Shown: positions 15,945-25,563, counted from the stretch's first letter. The stretch is DNA of 64,000 nt from SLNP01 sp964568875 (GCA_964568875.1 CAZMSH010000015.1:25577-89576), one strand, 5' to 3'. Numbers and translations are program-made. Notes: generated by a model from the sequence alone, not told the origin.

Positions 15945-16694
15945 TCAGTTGCCACTTACAGTGACAGTTAAATATCGGGTTATTTCTAGTGCCGTTGTAA
16001 GAGTTGTAAGGTCCTTAAACAGCTCGCCTGTCGTGCCTGACCAGTGGCTATGCCCCAAAGGTTTCAACACGTAAGGCCCGCCATCTGTATCAACATCGAT
16101 AACTGCCTCATACACAACTGCAGGCTGCGCAGACATTGCATAGTTCTCGTCTCCTGGAAACCTGTCATTTGTCCAGTACCTGTTCCAGTCCCAATTCTGA
16201 TTTATCTCCATTAAAAGCCTCACCTTACCTCTTAATTTCTCATCGCTTCTGGCTGTCAGGACAAACCCGGTAACCGGGGTTGCTCCGGTATATGCATCCG
16301 GGACAGGATTAGCAGGTTCGGGCATGAATAATCCGTCAGAGGCTTTAACTCCTCTCTGGTGAGCCCAGTAGGGAAGTGTCTGAGGTGCCCTCTTTGACGA
16401 TTCAACCCATTTTTTACCATCCTGTTTTCCATACCTGAAGACTCCGGTTGCTACCGATCGTGCTACGTAAAGGGTCTGAATGTAGTTGCCGTCCATATCC
16501 TCCAGCCAGAATGCCATCATAGGATAATAGAATGAATCGCCCGCCTTGAAATCGATTTTAAATATCTGTCCACTGCCTTCATCATTTGCAGATAACTGCG
16601 TCTGTACAGAGGTATCTGATCTTGAGGTTTTATCGCGGTATGACCCGCAAGAACTTATTATAGCAACTAATAGGAATATTGAATACTTATTCAT
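15945..16694 (-). CDS. Lipoprotein, DUF2271-like, partner of the TonB receptor
   Basis: 249 residues with a lipoprotein signal and lipobox (AIISSC). The body has MMAFWLEDMDGNYIQTLYVA, a WAHQRG segment, DAYTGATPVTGFVLTARS and YEAVIDVDTDGGPY. This resembles the DUF2271 pattern of a beta-rich domain with an 'edmdG.yiqTL' strand and a 'DavTGAT' turn, but the resemblance is by eye. It starts 14 bases after the TonB-dependent receptor stop, so the two are one transcription unit. Such pairs usually handle one substrate; which one is not visible. Confidence 0.65.
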   Translation of the reverse strand: MNKYSIFLLVAIISSCGSYRDKTSRSDTSVQTQLSANDEGSGQIFKIDFKAGDSFYYPMMAFWLEDMDGNYIQTLYVARSVATGVFRYGKQDGKKWVESSKRAPQTLPYWAHQRGVKASDGLFMPEPANPVPDAYTGATPVTGFVLTARSDEKLRGKVRLLMEINQNWDWNRYWTNDRFPGDENYAMSAQPAVVYEAVIDVDTDGGPYVLKPLGHSHWSGTTGELFKDLTTLTTALEITRYLTVTVSGN

Positions 16695-16708
16695 TTCTGT
16701 CGATTTAT

Positions 16709-19105
16709 TTAAAACTCAACTATTATACCAATAGAGGGCAATACTGTTCCCAGTGTACCGCTTATATATTTCAGGCTGTATCTTGAAGGATCGGAAGGAT
16801 CAGGCTGAGGATTTCCGTTTTCATCTGTCACCCTCACCAGTATAGGTGGCTGGTCGGCCTGATGATTATATACATTCTGAACATCTGCGTACAGCATCAA
16901 TGTCCACCTGTCAAAGTAGAATCCTTTATCAACGCGAATATCGAGCTGATGAAATGCCTTAAGCCTTAACTGATTATATCTTGAGAAATCAGGTACACCC
17001 TGGCCGGTGATATCCCATATCTCCTGCAAAGAGGAGAATTGCTCATCAAACGGAGTATAGGGTGCTCCTCCAACAAACCTCCATTTTACACCTATATCCC
17101 AGTTACGTTTAAGACTGGATGTTGAAGTCAGACTGAATAGATGGCGGTTATCCCATGCAGTTGGAATATAATCCTGCCCAGGCCCCCTGAATTCACTTCT
17201 CACAAAGGTGTATGCAAAAACCATATTGGTAGACTTAAACTCTTTCAGCCGTCCAAGCAACTCAATACCATATGCCCTTCCCTCAGCCACAGGGAGTAAC
17301 TCCTCATCTCCAAAAATTCCGTAATCGGCACTCTTGCCCGACAATGGCACCCCTTCATCAACTGAAAACGGATAGGAGGAATAGTTTTTATAGAAACCTT
17401 CAAGCGTAAAGAGGCTGTTTTCATTGGGGGCAAAGCCTATTCCGGCAACATAGTGATCTGCTGAAATATAGCTGAGTTCGTTATCGCGGTTAACAAACGA
17501 ACCTTCATTGTTTCTGTACCCAAGAGCTGTATAGGGGGGCAACTGGAAAAATCTGCCGGTACTCACATTCAGGGAAAAGTCGGACGTAATATTGTACGAT
17601 GCCGACAATCTGGGTGAGAGCTGTTTTAACGGATTGGACATATCTGAAGAATAGTCATTAAAGTCCGTTCTCAGTCCAAAAGAAATATTGAGCCTTTCAT
17701 CGAAAAAACCACGGCTTATCTGGCTGAAAACAGAGTATTTATTGAACCGCAGTGCCGTTTCGTATCTGAGTTCCTCACTAACATCTGCAACCGGTATCTT
17801 TCTGAAGGTTGAATTCCGGTATAATGCATTCTCATATCCAGCTCCATATGTAAGTCTGAACCCGTTGTCTCCAATAAATACTCCCTCATACCTGAACTTA
17901 TTCTCTCCCTCACCAGAGCGGTAGTCAAGAATGAGAAGACTGTCAACAGGAATATTGTTCATATGTTTAAATTGTGTATTGTTGAGATAGTTCCGGCTGA
18001 TCACCCAGGTATCAAAACCATTGTCACGAAATCTCTTCCATACAGCTCCTACTGTATAACTGTATTGCTCCTGAACAGGAATATAATCGAGTATGTATCT
18101 TTGGTATTCAGTATCGTTGGCATCAAGGTTAAGCCTGAAATCATCATCAGCACCCAGACCCAGCAGTGTAAGTTCGTTTCTGTTTCCAAAACGCACCTTA
18201 TACTTGTACTGAAAGTCAGTGTATGTCGGAAGAAAGGGTAGACCTATTGCACTGAACAGGAACTGAAGATATGACCTTCTGACAGACAAAATCATTGATC
18301 CGTTTTCACCTACGGGCCCGTCTGCGGTAAGTCCAAGGTCTGAGGCACCAATCGTTGCACGGTACCTGAACTTTTCGCTATTGCCGTCTATAAGACTGAA
18401 ATTAAGCACGCTGCTTAAAGCGTTGCCACGGGAAGCTGGGAACGCTCCTGAGAGAAAATCGACTTCCCTGACAAAGTCCACATTTATTATACCGACAGGA
18501 CCGCCAGAGGCTCCCTGGGTGGAAAAGTGGTTAAGATATGGTATCTCAACATTATCAATGTAAAACCTGTTCTCATTAGGCCCCCCACCTCTTACAATGA
18601 CATCATTTCTGAACGCCGGGGTTGAGGCAACTCCCGGGAATGACTGGATTACCTTTGATATGTCCCGGTTACCACCCGGGTTCTTCTCAATTTCAGCAAT
18701 ACCAATAATTCGTGATGATACCGGAGATTCAATTCTCCTCCTGAAGGGAGAAGCTTTGATAACCACAACATCAATATCTACTGTTGTCTCTTCCAGTGGT
18801 ATTTCAAGATTCACCTCCCGGCTGTTGGTAACCATTACTGATTCAGATATATATGGCTTAAACCCAACCGAAGAAGCCCTTATCTCCACAAAGCCGGGCT
18901 TGACACCGGTAAACAGAAATCTGCCGTCAAAATCCGTCATTGCCCCGGTAGTGGTTCCCCATATTACCACACTGGCAAAAGGAACGGGCTCATTGTTGCG
19001 GGCATTGTAAACCCGGCCCCTGATAACTCCCTGATTCTCCTGAGCTGTGATACCTGTCAGGAAGTTGAATAATACTGCTGATATAAATAATAATCGTTTC
19101 ATCAC
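16709..19105 (-). CDS. TonB-dependent outer-membrane receptor
   Basis: 798 residues. Signal peptide (about 1-21, ending GITAQ), a carboxypeptidase-like regulatory beta-sandwich (about 26-115, VIRGRVYNARNNEPVPFASVVIWGT...), a plug domain (about 120-235, with VIVRGGGPNENRFYIDNVEIPYLN), then a 22-strand-type barrel ending in the aromatic-terminated strand GTLGTVLPSIGIIVEF. It takes up a substrate over the outer membrane with TonB energy. No SusD-like gene is present; the downstream lipoprotein at 15945 takes the partner position. It lacks the fully conserved SusC features, so it is more like a small-molecule or metal receptor, which is inference. Confidence 0.93.
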   Translation of the reverse strand: MMKRLLFISAVLFNFLTGITAQENQGVIRGRVYNARNNEPVPFASVVIWGTTTGAMTDFDGRFLFTGVKPGFVEIRASSVGFKPYISESVMVTNSREVNLEIPLEETTVDIDVVVIKASPFRRRIESPVSSRIIGIAEIEKNPGGNRDISKVIQSFPGVASTPAFRNDVIVRGGGPNENRFYIDNVEIPYLNHFSTQGASGGPVGIINVDFVREVDFLSGAFPASRGNALSSVLNFSLIDGNSEKFRYRATIGASDLGLTADGPVGENGSMILSVRRSYLQFLFSAIGLPFLPTYTDFQYKYKVRFGNRNELTLLGLGADDDFRLNLDANDTEYQRYILDYIPVQEQYSYTVGAVWKRFRDNGFDTWVISRNYLNNTQFKHMNNIPVDSLLILDYRSGEGENKFRYEGVFIGDNGFRLTYGAGYENALYRNSTFRKIPVADVSEELRYETALRFNKYSVFSQISRGFFDERLNISFGLRTDFNDYSSDMSNPLKQLSPRLSASYNITSDFSLNVSTGRFFQLPPYTALGYRNNEGSFVNRDNELSYISADHYVAGIGFAPNENSLFTLEGFYKNYSSYPFSVDEGVPLSGKSADYGIFGDEELLPVAEGRAYGIELLGRLKEFKSTNMVFAYTFVRSEFRGPGQDYIPTAWDNRHLFSLTSTSSLKRNWDIGVKWRFVGGAPYTPFDEQFSSLQEIWDITGQGVPDFSRYNQLRLKAFHQLDIRVDKGFYFDRWTLMLYADVQNVYNHQADQPPILVRVTDENGNPQPDPSDPSRYSLKYISGTLGTVLPSIGIIVEF

Positions 19106-19240
19106 ATTTTAGCGTTCAATATTTTTTAACTAACAATGAACAACCTCAGAAGTTCAAATTCAATCAGCCAATGATGGATGGAGTTACTATGCCACTTGTT
19201 AACATAAACTGAACAACACTAATACAGCTAATGTATTTCC

Positions 19241-20221
19241 TCACTTAACTGACAGGAAGTACTCCCTCAGAGGAGAGAGATCGACAAGTGGCTCTTTTGA
19301 TTCAATCTTGTCTATTTTTTCCAGCATCTTATCGGCAAATGATCCTATCTCGCTCTTCGACCGGGAGGTAATTCTATGCCTTCGGGCTTTTGATATTTCT
19401 GATATTTCCTTACACAACTTCATAGCACTGCTCTCAATAAAAGCACCGCTGAACTTTTCCCAGATGTAATCTGTAGCAGAATCTGAAGGATGAAGCATGT
19501 CTCTGGCATAGAACCTGTAATCGCGCAGATCATCCATCAACAATTCGTATGAGGGGAAATAGCCAGCATCAGGGAAAATCTTCTGCAACTCAGCGATAGC
19601 CAGGAAAAGAACCGATTTGCTAATTTGGTTTCCGTGGGCCCCATCTTTCCAGTGTCGTACCGGACTAACAGTAAAACAGATGTTTAGGTCAGGGTAACCA
19701 GTGTATAACTCCCTTAGCAATTCTTTCCATTCTGACACGACAGATGATACACTTAGCAACTCCCTTTGAAAGAATGAAGCAGGTATCTTATGACAGTTTG
19801 ATACAGGATCTCCGGTATCGGCACGCCTGTATATCCATGCAGTTCCAAAGGTAATAAACAGAAAACCTGCGGTTTTCAGAAAACCAGCAGCCTCACATGC
19901 CACCCTGTTGATCTTTTCAAGACATGAATCCTTATCGTGGTGCGAGAAATCAGTATAATGAGCAAAGCTCAGCCACTTACCGTTATGGAACCAGAGGTCC
20001 TCCACGGTATAGGTCTTTCCGGATATTAAACTTCGAAGGGCGGATGAAACGGAGACCGGATTATAAACCACTCCTGCAGGATTTGAGAGCACCGGGAAAA
20101 AACCATCCTTCATCTTTGCTGCAATCTCATCTGAAAAACACGAACCAATAAACATAACAGGAGAAGAGTAATCAATAAGCCTGCTCTGCGGTTCAATATG
20201 TATCTCGGTACGGAAATCCAT
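19241..20221 (-). CDS. GSCFA-domain protein
   Basis: 326 residues. The naming motif is clear near the N-terminus (SPVMFIGSCFSDEIAAKM), followed by NPAGVVYNPVSVSSAL and later ITFGTAWIYR, VSPVRHWKDG and ARDMLHPSD, all typical of the GSCFA family. The motif layout (GSCFS, a central Thr-Phe-Gly and a His near the end) recalls SGNH/GDSL hydrolases, but no activity has been shown that I know of. No signal peptide. It is followed 11 bases after the serine hydrolase gene on the same strand, so both are likely co-transcribed. Confidence 0.88.
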   Translation of the reverse strand: MDFRTEIHIEPQSRLIDYSSPVMFIGSCFSDEIAAKMKDGFFPVLSNPAGVVYNPVSVSSALRSLISGKTYTVEDLWFHNGKWLSFAHYTDFSHHDKDSCLEKINRVACEAAGFLKTAGFLFITFGTAWIYRRADTGDPVSNCHKIPASFFQRELLSVSSVVSEWKELLRELYTGYPDLNICFTVSPVRHWKDGAHGNQISKSVLFLAIAELQKIFPDAGYFPSYELLMDDLRDYRFYARDMLHPSDSATDYIWEKFSGAFIESSAMKLCKEISEISKARRHRITSRSKSEIGSFADKMLEKIDKIESKEPLVDLSPLREYFLSVK

Positions 20222-20232
20222 ACAATATAACT

Positions 20233-21057
20233 TTATTCAGAAGTCATTTTGGCAAGCCAGCCTGCGAGATAGCCAAAAACCTCATCTTTGATTATATCAT
20301 TGTGAAGCTCATGATATCCACCATCCCATATCTTAAGCTCTGCCAACGAGGCATCGCCGGCAAACCTTCTGCTTCCCTCAGGAGAGGTAATCATATCGCC
20401 GCTGCCGTGCATCAGCAGAAGAGGTACATTAAGCAGAGCCGCATTCTTCATAGAATAGTCAGCCGCCGAGACAGCTTCGTTAAAAAGGGATACAGAAAGC
20501 CGATCATGCACCAGTTCATCAGCTACATAAGCTGCTACCGCCTCGCGGTCGCGTGAAAGATGGTCAACATTCAGTCCTGAAGGCTGGATCATAGACGGCG
20601 CAATACTCCTGACAGCGGCTGCAAGCCAAAGTTTGAACCTGGGTGGTTCAAAAGAGAGTCTTAGCCATGGAGAAGTCACCACCGCACAACATATTTCAGG
20701 CTGCCGTCTGATAAGGTAGCGAAGTATTATCGCCCCCCCCAGACTGTGACCGTACAATATTACAGGCACCCCCGGGAAAATGCCTCCAGATTGCTCCGTC
20801 AGGCTGTCTATTATCTCTTCTGTCAAGCTGTAAGAAGCCACATGTCCTCTCTTACCTCCCGATCGGCCATGCCCGGGCAAATCAGCTCCGGCGACAGCAT
20901 ATCCCATATCTGCCAACCGGGAACTCCACATCCCGTATCGGCCAAAATGTTCTCCGAGACCATGTATCAGAATTATTACTCCCCTGCATATGCCAACAGG
21001 TTTAATAATCTTTCCTGTTGAGGTCGTGCCATCCGATAGATTAAATGAAATATCCAT
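20233..21057 (-). CDS. Alpha/beta hydrolase, monoacylglycerol lipase/lysophospholipase type
   Basis: 274 residues. Serine hydrolase with oxyanion segment ILIHGLGEHFGRY, the ADLPGHGRSGGKRGHV loop typical of monoglyceride lipases, nucleophile elbow GHSLGG (Ser105), Asp in HGSGDMITSPEGS and His in GGYHELHND. All triad residues are in order. No signal peptide, so cytoplasmic. Probable substrates are lysophospholipids or monoacylglycerols. First gene of a pair with the GSCFA protein, with a plausible promoter upstream. Confidence 0.9.
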   Translation of the reverse strand: MDISFNLSDGTTSTGKIIKPVGICRGVIILIHGLGEHFGRYGMWSSRLADMGYAVAGADLPGHGRSGGKRGHVASYSLTEEIIDSLTEQSGGIFPGVPVILYGHSLGGAIILRYLIRRQPEICCAVVTSPWLRLSFEPPRFKLWLAAAVRSIAPSMIQPSGLNVDHLSRDREAVAAYVADELVHDRLSVSLFNEAVSAADYSMKNAALLNVPLLLMHGSGDMITSPEGSRRFAGDASLAELKIWDGGYHELHNDIIKDEVFGYLAGWLAKMTSE

Positions 21058-21072
21058 ATATCCATTTTTCGA

Positions 21073-21104
21073 TAAAGTTAACCAGATGATTTGTCCTAAT
21101 CAAC
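21073..21104 (-). promoter_or_regulatory. Candidate promoter of the hydrolase-GSCFA pair
   Basis: On the minus strand, GTTG, a 20-base spacer and TAACTTTA (21080-21073), one mismatch from TAnnTTTG, 15 bases before the ATG. Confidence 0.45.
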
Positions 21105-21282
21105 ACAAGGTATAAAAAAAAGAAAAATGAATAAAAACAGAAAAATCGCAATTTAGAACCTATTTAGACCACACAAATACCTGTAACTTCCATCGCTCTG
21201 TTATCCTGATATTTACAAGACCCAACCCAATCCCTTTTAAATTAGAAACTCCACAGTATTTAAGTATATTAAGATATTAAGA

Positions 21283-21314
21283 TTTGGATATCCTTTATTT
21301 ACGGCATATATTTG
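21283..21314 (+). promoter_or_regulatory. Promoter of the ECF sigma factor gene
   Basis: TTTG (21283-21286), 20-base spacer, TATATTTG (21307-21314), a full consensus match. It lies 26 bases before the ATG at 21341 and rules out an in-frame ATG at 21284 that falls inside the -33 element. Confidence 0.7.
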
Positions 21315-21340
21315 CATCAACAACCTTAAAAAATACTGAC

Positions 21341-21847
21341 ATGACAACATATGAATTCAACAACAGTCTGATAGAGATGAGGAGCAACCTCAAAAAATTC
21401 GCACTTTCACTTACCAGTGACCACGAGAAAGCCGACGACCTGGTGCAGGACACATACCTGAAGGCAATATCATATAAGGACAAATTCGTTGACTATACAA
21501 ATCTGAAGGCATGGGTATTCACAATAATGAAGAATACCTTCATTAACAATTATCGCCGTAACATCAAGGAAAACACTCTTATTGATTCAACTCAGGATCT
21601 TTACTACGTCAATCTTACCAATGACAAGGGTTATATATCCCCTGACTCATCCTACTCTGAGTCTGAAATTGAAAAAGCAATAGATTCACTTGAGGATGAA
21701 TTTCGCATTCCTTTCAGAATGCATGTTGACGGATATAAGTACAAGGAGATAGCCGACGAACTCAATCTGAAGATAGGAACGGTGAAGAGCCGCATCTTCT
21801 TCACACGTCAGAAACTGATGAACATTCTGAGGGACTACGACCGTTAA
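21341..21847 (+). CDS. ECF-type RNA polymerase sigma factor
   Basis: 168 residues from the ATG at 21341 (MTTYEFNNSLIEMRSNLKKF). Sigma region 2 is clear (ALSLTSDHEKADDLVQDTYLKA...NLKAWVFTIMKNTFINNYRR) and so is region 4 (DSLEDEFRIPFRMHVDGYKYKEIADELNLKIGTVKSRIFFTRQKL). It belongs to a housekeeping-like ECF group widely conserved in Bacteroidota. No anti-sigma gene lies next to it. It carries its own promoter and a strong terminator, so it is transcribed alone. Confidence 0.93.
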   Translation: MTTYEFNNSLIEMRSNLKKFALSLTSDHEKADDLVQDTYLKAISYKDKFVDYTNLKAWVFTIMKNTFINNYRRNIKENTLIDSTQDLYYVNLTNDKGYISPDSSYSESEIEKAIDSLEDEFRIPFRMHVDGYKYKEIADELNLKIGTVKSRIFFTRQKLMNILRDYDR

Positions 21848-21889
21848 TCAGCATAGAATTACAGGGTTTATTTGTATTCATTTTCCCGG

Positions 21890-21921
21890 GCCGGCTTATT
21901 TAAGCCGGCTTATTTTTTTTG
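21890..21921 (+). terminator. Intrinsic terminator of the ECF sigma gene
   Basis: GCCGGCTT, loop ATTT, AAGCCGGC, then TTATTTTTTTT. Perfect 8-bp GC-rich stem 42 bases after the sigma stop. Confidence 0.9.
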
Positions 21922-21931
21922 AACAGCCTAT

Positions 21932-22966
21932 TCATTGTCTGCGAGAAAGCCTCCGTGGCAAAAGTCCAGATACTACAATCAGCACAATAACTCCCGAAAC
22001 GACCCAGGCCCATATATTCTGACGGTACGACTCAGCCCGGAATTCAAATTCATCAAAAAGAAACAACTCGCCCTTTACCTGCCATGCAACCTCTCCAGGG
22101 TTTTCAAAATAACCATTTCCCCCCTTAAGCTTTCCTGGCATAACACTCTTCAGGGTATATGATCTGATGCTCCAGTGCCTGTCAATTCCATCTGAGACAA
22201 CCATAAGGGCACTGTCAATTACACCTCTGTATCCGGCTTCAATAATCTTTCTGAAAACTATTCCGACAATCGAATCCGTATCTATATCGAAAACATACAT
22301 TTCAGCCAACTCCGCCTCTTTCGACCTGAATTCCTCAATTACCTTCCAGTCAGCACCTTCCGCTTCAAGGAGCCCGGTCGCATTGTGAATAAAACTGGAT
22401 ATCAGACCCAGCCTGATCCACTCAAACACCACTGAATCAATTCTTTCCGACAACGCCCGGTATCTTAGGCTGTCAGGACCAGAGAGGAATAATCCTGAGA
22501 CAAAGTCAGGCTGAGCCAGGAACTCCAGCTCCTCAACCTCCAGATAATCTTTAAGCGGAAGCCCTCCGTCAATGGTTTTTTCAAAGCTCTCTGAAAAACG
22601 GTAACATGTCACGAACCACCGGAAACGTCTTTCATAACAGACACTCCTTGTTATAAAGGAGTTTACATCATTCCCCTTCCGGTATTCTTCATTAATTTCT
22701 TCTGCATCCTGAAACAGCTTCTCCGCCGTCATCACGAATGTTGTATCTCCCTCTTCTGAGATGTCAACGTAATCGTTTATCAACCATGTCGTGTCAATTG
22801 GAACCCTGCTTTGATCAATCCTTATGCTGTTTCTGCTGCGCATCTCTACCTTTTTGGTAACCGAACCATCCGGGTGAACGATATTGGTAACTATCGTCTC
22901 AGGTTTATCACACCCATGAAGTATCACAACCAGTGCAATAAATAGAATTATTTTTCTGCTTTCCAT
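21932..22966 (-). CDS. Lipoprotein of unknown function with C-terminal membrane span
   Basis: 344 residues. N-terminal lipoprotein signal with Cys in VVILHGC. The region after it (ETIVTNIVHPDGSVTKKVEM) looks like a beta-rich extracytoplasmic module. The middle is charged and helical. The extreme C-terminus is hydrophobic and then basic (IWAWVVSGVIVLIVVSGLLPRRLSRRQ), a membrane anchor with Arg-rich inside face. I recognise no named family. It stands alone between terminators and divergent genes. Confidence 0.75.
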   Translation of the reverse strand: MESRKIILFIALVVILHGCDKPETIVTNIVHPDGSVTKKVEMRSRNSIRIDQSRVPIDTTWLINDYVDISEEGDTTFVMTAEKLFQDAEEINEEYRKGNDVNSFITRSVCYERRFRWFVTCYRFSESFEKTIDGGLPLKDYLEVEELEFLAQPDFVSGLFLSGPDSLRYRALSERIDSVVFEWIRLGLISSFIHNATGLLEAEGADWKVIEEFRSKEAELAEMYVFDIDTDSIVGIVFRKIIEAGYRGVIDSALMVVSDGIDRHWSIRSYTLKSVMPGKLKGGNGYFENPGEVAWQVKGELFLFDEFEFRAESYRQNIWAWVVSGVIVLIVVSGLLPRRLSRRQ

Positions 22967-23307
22967 TGAATTGGACTTATCAATTAAAATGCCTTCAGAA
23001 CAAAGGTTAAATATTTGAATACCTGTAGCCTTTTACCTTATCTTCCTGCTAAAACTCTGCCAGCGGAAACCTTCTTTATACAGAGAACGATTTACTGGTA
23101 TAAATTTAAGAAATCTATTCCGCCCGTAGCCAATTCTGACCAGGTATATATCATAAATAAAGCAGACAGTTAAATGATCTGATAGTAAAGTGATACTGTC
23201 AGCTTATGATTTTGTTATTATGAATCAGAACAGCTAAATTTACATATCTGTATAATTTATCGCTTCAACATTAATATTGGACTGATATTCACTAAACTCA
23301 CACTTCC
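22967..23307. other. 341-base non-coding stretch between divergent genes
   Basis: AT-rich, no reading frame worth reporting on either strand. It holds the candidate promoter of the DUF3078 gene at 23211-23242. I found no hairpin with a T tail, tRNA or repeat. Confidence 0.7.
23211..23242 (+). promoter_or_regulatory. Candidate promoter of the DUF3078 gene
   Basis: TTTG (23211-23214), 20-base spacer, TAAATTTA (23235-23242), one mismatch from consensus. It implies a leader of about 60 bases. Confidence 0.45.
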
Positions 23308-24189
23308 ATGAAAAAGTCTGTACTACTTATTATCTCAGCCCTGACAATAACTGTTGCTGCCATTGCGCAGGAAGAAACTACTGAAACCGGACCGTGGACA
23401 TTTAACGGTATGGGTGCGCTGAACTTTTCACAGGTAGCCCTTTTCAACTGGGCTCAGGGTGGAGACAACAGCCAGGGTGTTAACGCAATCGGGCTCATCA
23501 ATCTGAATTATAATAAAGGTAAGGCTTCATGGGGTAATGCCCTTGATATGGGTTATGGCATACAAAAAGCCGGCGACCTGCCTGCAAGAAAATCCAATGA
23601 CTATATCGACTTTATCTCAAAATTCGGTTATGAGACGGTTAATAATTGGTTCATAAGCGGTCTTTTCAATTTCAAGACCCAGTTCGACAAGGGTTACAAA
23701 GGGACAGGAGAGACCCAGACGCTTATCTCGGAGTTCATGTCACCTGGCTATATAAATGTCAACTTTGGTATGGAATACAAACCACATGACAATTTCTATC
23801 TTCTGATAGCCCCGCTGGGTGGAAAAGCAACAATTGTTACAAATGAAGATCTGTCAGCAGCCGGAGCCTTCGGTGTCGAGCCTGGCAAGTCGTTCAGGGC
23901 AGAGATGGGTGCTGCCGTAAGAGTGATGCTTATCCACGAGATCATGAAAAACGTTACTCTCAACACTTCGGCAGACTTTTTCTCAAATCTCCTTAACAAG
24001 CCCGGAAATATCGACATCAGCTGGAAGGCCCTCATTACCATGAAGATCAATGAATACCTCTCAGCAAACCTCAGTACACACCTGCTGTACGACGATGACG
24101 TCGACTACATCGACGCCGAGGGAGTCAACCTCGGTCCGCGCACACAGTTCAAGCAGGTTCTGGGCGTTGGTTTTTCTGTTAAATTCTGA
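23308..24189 (+). CDS. DUF3078 outer-membrane-type protein
   Basis: 293 residues. Signal peptide (about 1-20, ending AIAQ), then the family opening WTFNGMGALNFSQVALFNWAQGGDNS and repeated amphipathic strands (GKASWGNALDMGYGIQK, WFISGLFNFKTQF, YINVNFGMEYKP). It ends in a strand with a terminal Phe (VLGVGFSVKF), as in beta-barrel outer-membrane proteins. DUF3078 proteins are common in Bacteroidota and their function is not known to me. Transcribed alone. Confidence 0.88.
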   Translation: MKKSVLLIISALTITVAAIAQEETTETGPWTFNGMGALNFSQVALFNWAQGGDNSQGVNAIGLINLNYNKGKASWGNALDMGYGIQKAGDLPARKSNDYIDFISKFGYETVNNWFISGLFNFKTQFDKGYKGTGETQTLISEFMSPGYINVNFGMEYKPHDNFYLLIAPLGGKATIVTNEDLSAAGAFGVEPGKSFRAEMGAAVRVMLIHEIMKNVTLNTSADFFSNLLNKPGNIDISWKALITMKINEYLSANLSTHLLYDDDVDYIDAEGVNLGPRTQFKQVLGVGFSVKF

Positions 24190-24295
24190 TATACTGACCT
24201 TAACATACCGTATTGCCCGGTTCGCTAAAATCAGCGAGGTATCTGACCGGCAGACAAGAGATAAAAATCTTTACCGGCATCGGCAAAACTAACTC

Positions 24296-25228
24296 TTAAT
24301 TCTCCTTCTGCAGGAACCGCAGGTTTCTGACAAACGATTCATACCCGCATCGCAATACTGCCGTTCCTGAAAACAGGGCGTCAAAACGTTCAGGGCTAAG
24401 GTTCTGCAAACTACCGGCAGTCATCTCCCATCGTTGCAGATCAGGCATCAGTTCAGGCACATTGGTAAGGGGTATTGAAGCATTATGCGGACAAACATCC
24501 TGGCAGATATCACAACCGAAAACCCGGCCGTTCATTTTTCCGGCAAAAGAGGCAGGTATGTCACCTTTGTGTTCTATGGTCAGATAGGAGATGCATCTGA
24601 CAGCATCGACAAAGCCCTCGCCGCTTATTGCGCCTGTCGGGCAGGCATCAATGCAATTACGGCACGAGCCGCATATATCTGTCTCATATGGAGCGTCATA
24701 CGCAGCCTCAAGATTAATGACTATCTCTCCCATGAAATGGAATGAACCTCCTCCGGGCACAATCAGAAGCGAGTTCCGGCCCTGGCTACCTATTCCGGCC
24801 CTTACAGCAAGAGCCTTCTCCATCAATGGTGCCGAGTCGGTAAACACCCTGCCCTTCAGTCCGGGTATTTTCGCTATGCTTGCATTCAATGCCTGCTGAA
24901 GCCTTTGCCTGACAACCATGTGGTAATCAGATCCCGATACATACCTTGAGAAAACAGGAGTGCCGTCAGCGGGAGGGTCAGCTTCATGAAAATAGTTAAG
25001 CGCCGCCACCACCACGCTTCTGGCTCCTTCGAACAGTAAAGCCGCATTCCCTCTCTTGTCAGTATTACGCTCAAGCCATTTCATGCCGCCATGACATCCT
25101 CTGTCAAGCCATTTCATGAAAAGGGCTTTCTCACGTGACAGCTCTGCTGCCTCAGTAATCCCGCACCGGTCAAAACCAGCAGCAAGAACTTCGCTCTTAA
25201 TAATAGATGTTATCTCTCCGGGCGACAT
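24296..25228 (-). CDS. queG: Epoxyqueuosine reductase QueG
   Basis: Last step of queuosine tRNA modification, reducing epoxyqueuosine with a cobalamin and two [4Fe-4S] clusters. 310 residues, the usual length. The N-terminal catalytic part has FTDSAPLMEKALAVRAGIG, with the Asp proposed as general acid. The two ferredoxin-like cysteine sets are visible as CGSCRNCIDACP and CDICQDVCP, with an extra Cys in VDAVRCISYLT. It is the last gene of the suf operon, 14 bases after the SufT-like gene; it needs the clusters that operon makes. Confidence 0.96.
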   Translation of the reverse strand: MSPGEITSIIKSEVLAAGFDRCGITEAAELSREKALFMKWLDRGCHGGMKWLERNTDKRGNAALLFEGARSVVVAALNYFHEADPPADGTPVFSRYVSGSDYHMVVRQRLQQALNASIAKIPGLKGRVFTDSAPLMEKALAVRAGIGSQGRNSLLIVPGGGSFHFMGEIVINLEAAYDAPYETDICGSCRNCIDACPTGAISGEGFVDAVRCISYLTIEHKGDIPASFAGKMNGRVFGCDICQDVCPHNASIPLTNVPELMPDLQRWEMTAGSLQNLSPERFDALFSGTAVLRCGYESFVRNLRFLQKEN

Positions 25229-25242
25229 TGCCGGCTGTATTA

Positions 25243-25563
25243 CTATAGTAGTCCGAGTTCCAGCATTGCCTCATCGCTAAGCATGCTTCTGTCCCAGGGA
25301 GGATCGAAGGTCAGCTTCAGGTCGCATTCGGCAATGCCGGGCACCGTTCCGACAGAATAGCGGACATCCTCAAGAAGCTGGTCAGCCATAGGGCAGTTCG
25401 GCGCCGTCAGTGTCATCTTCACATGGGCGACACGATCGTCATCAACATCGATCTCATAGATTAGTCCGAGATCGAAAACGTTCACCGGTATCTCAGGGTC
25501 ATTGACCGTCTTGAGAACACTTACAATCTTCTTTTCCAGTTCGAGTCTCTCCTCTATATCCAT
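25243..25563 (-). CDS. MIP18/DUF59 iron-sulfur assembly protein, SufT-like
   Basis: 106 residues of the MIP18 family: VNDPEIPVNVFDLGLIYEIDVDD near the N-terminus and MTLTAPNCPMADQLLEDVR with the family's conserved Cys, then LTFDPPWDRSMLSDEA. Members help mature Fe-S proteins. Its place between sufE and queG supports the SufT-type assignment; the exact biochemical role is not settled. Confidence 0.9.
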   Translation of the reverse strand: MDIEERLELEKKIVSVLKTVNDPEIPVNVFDLGLIYEIDVDDDRVAHVKMTLTAPNCPMADQLLEDVRYSVGTVPGIAECDLKLTFDPPWDRSMLSDEAMLELGLL

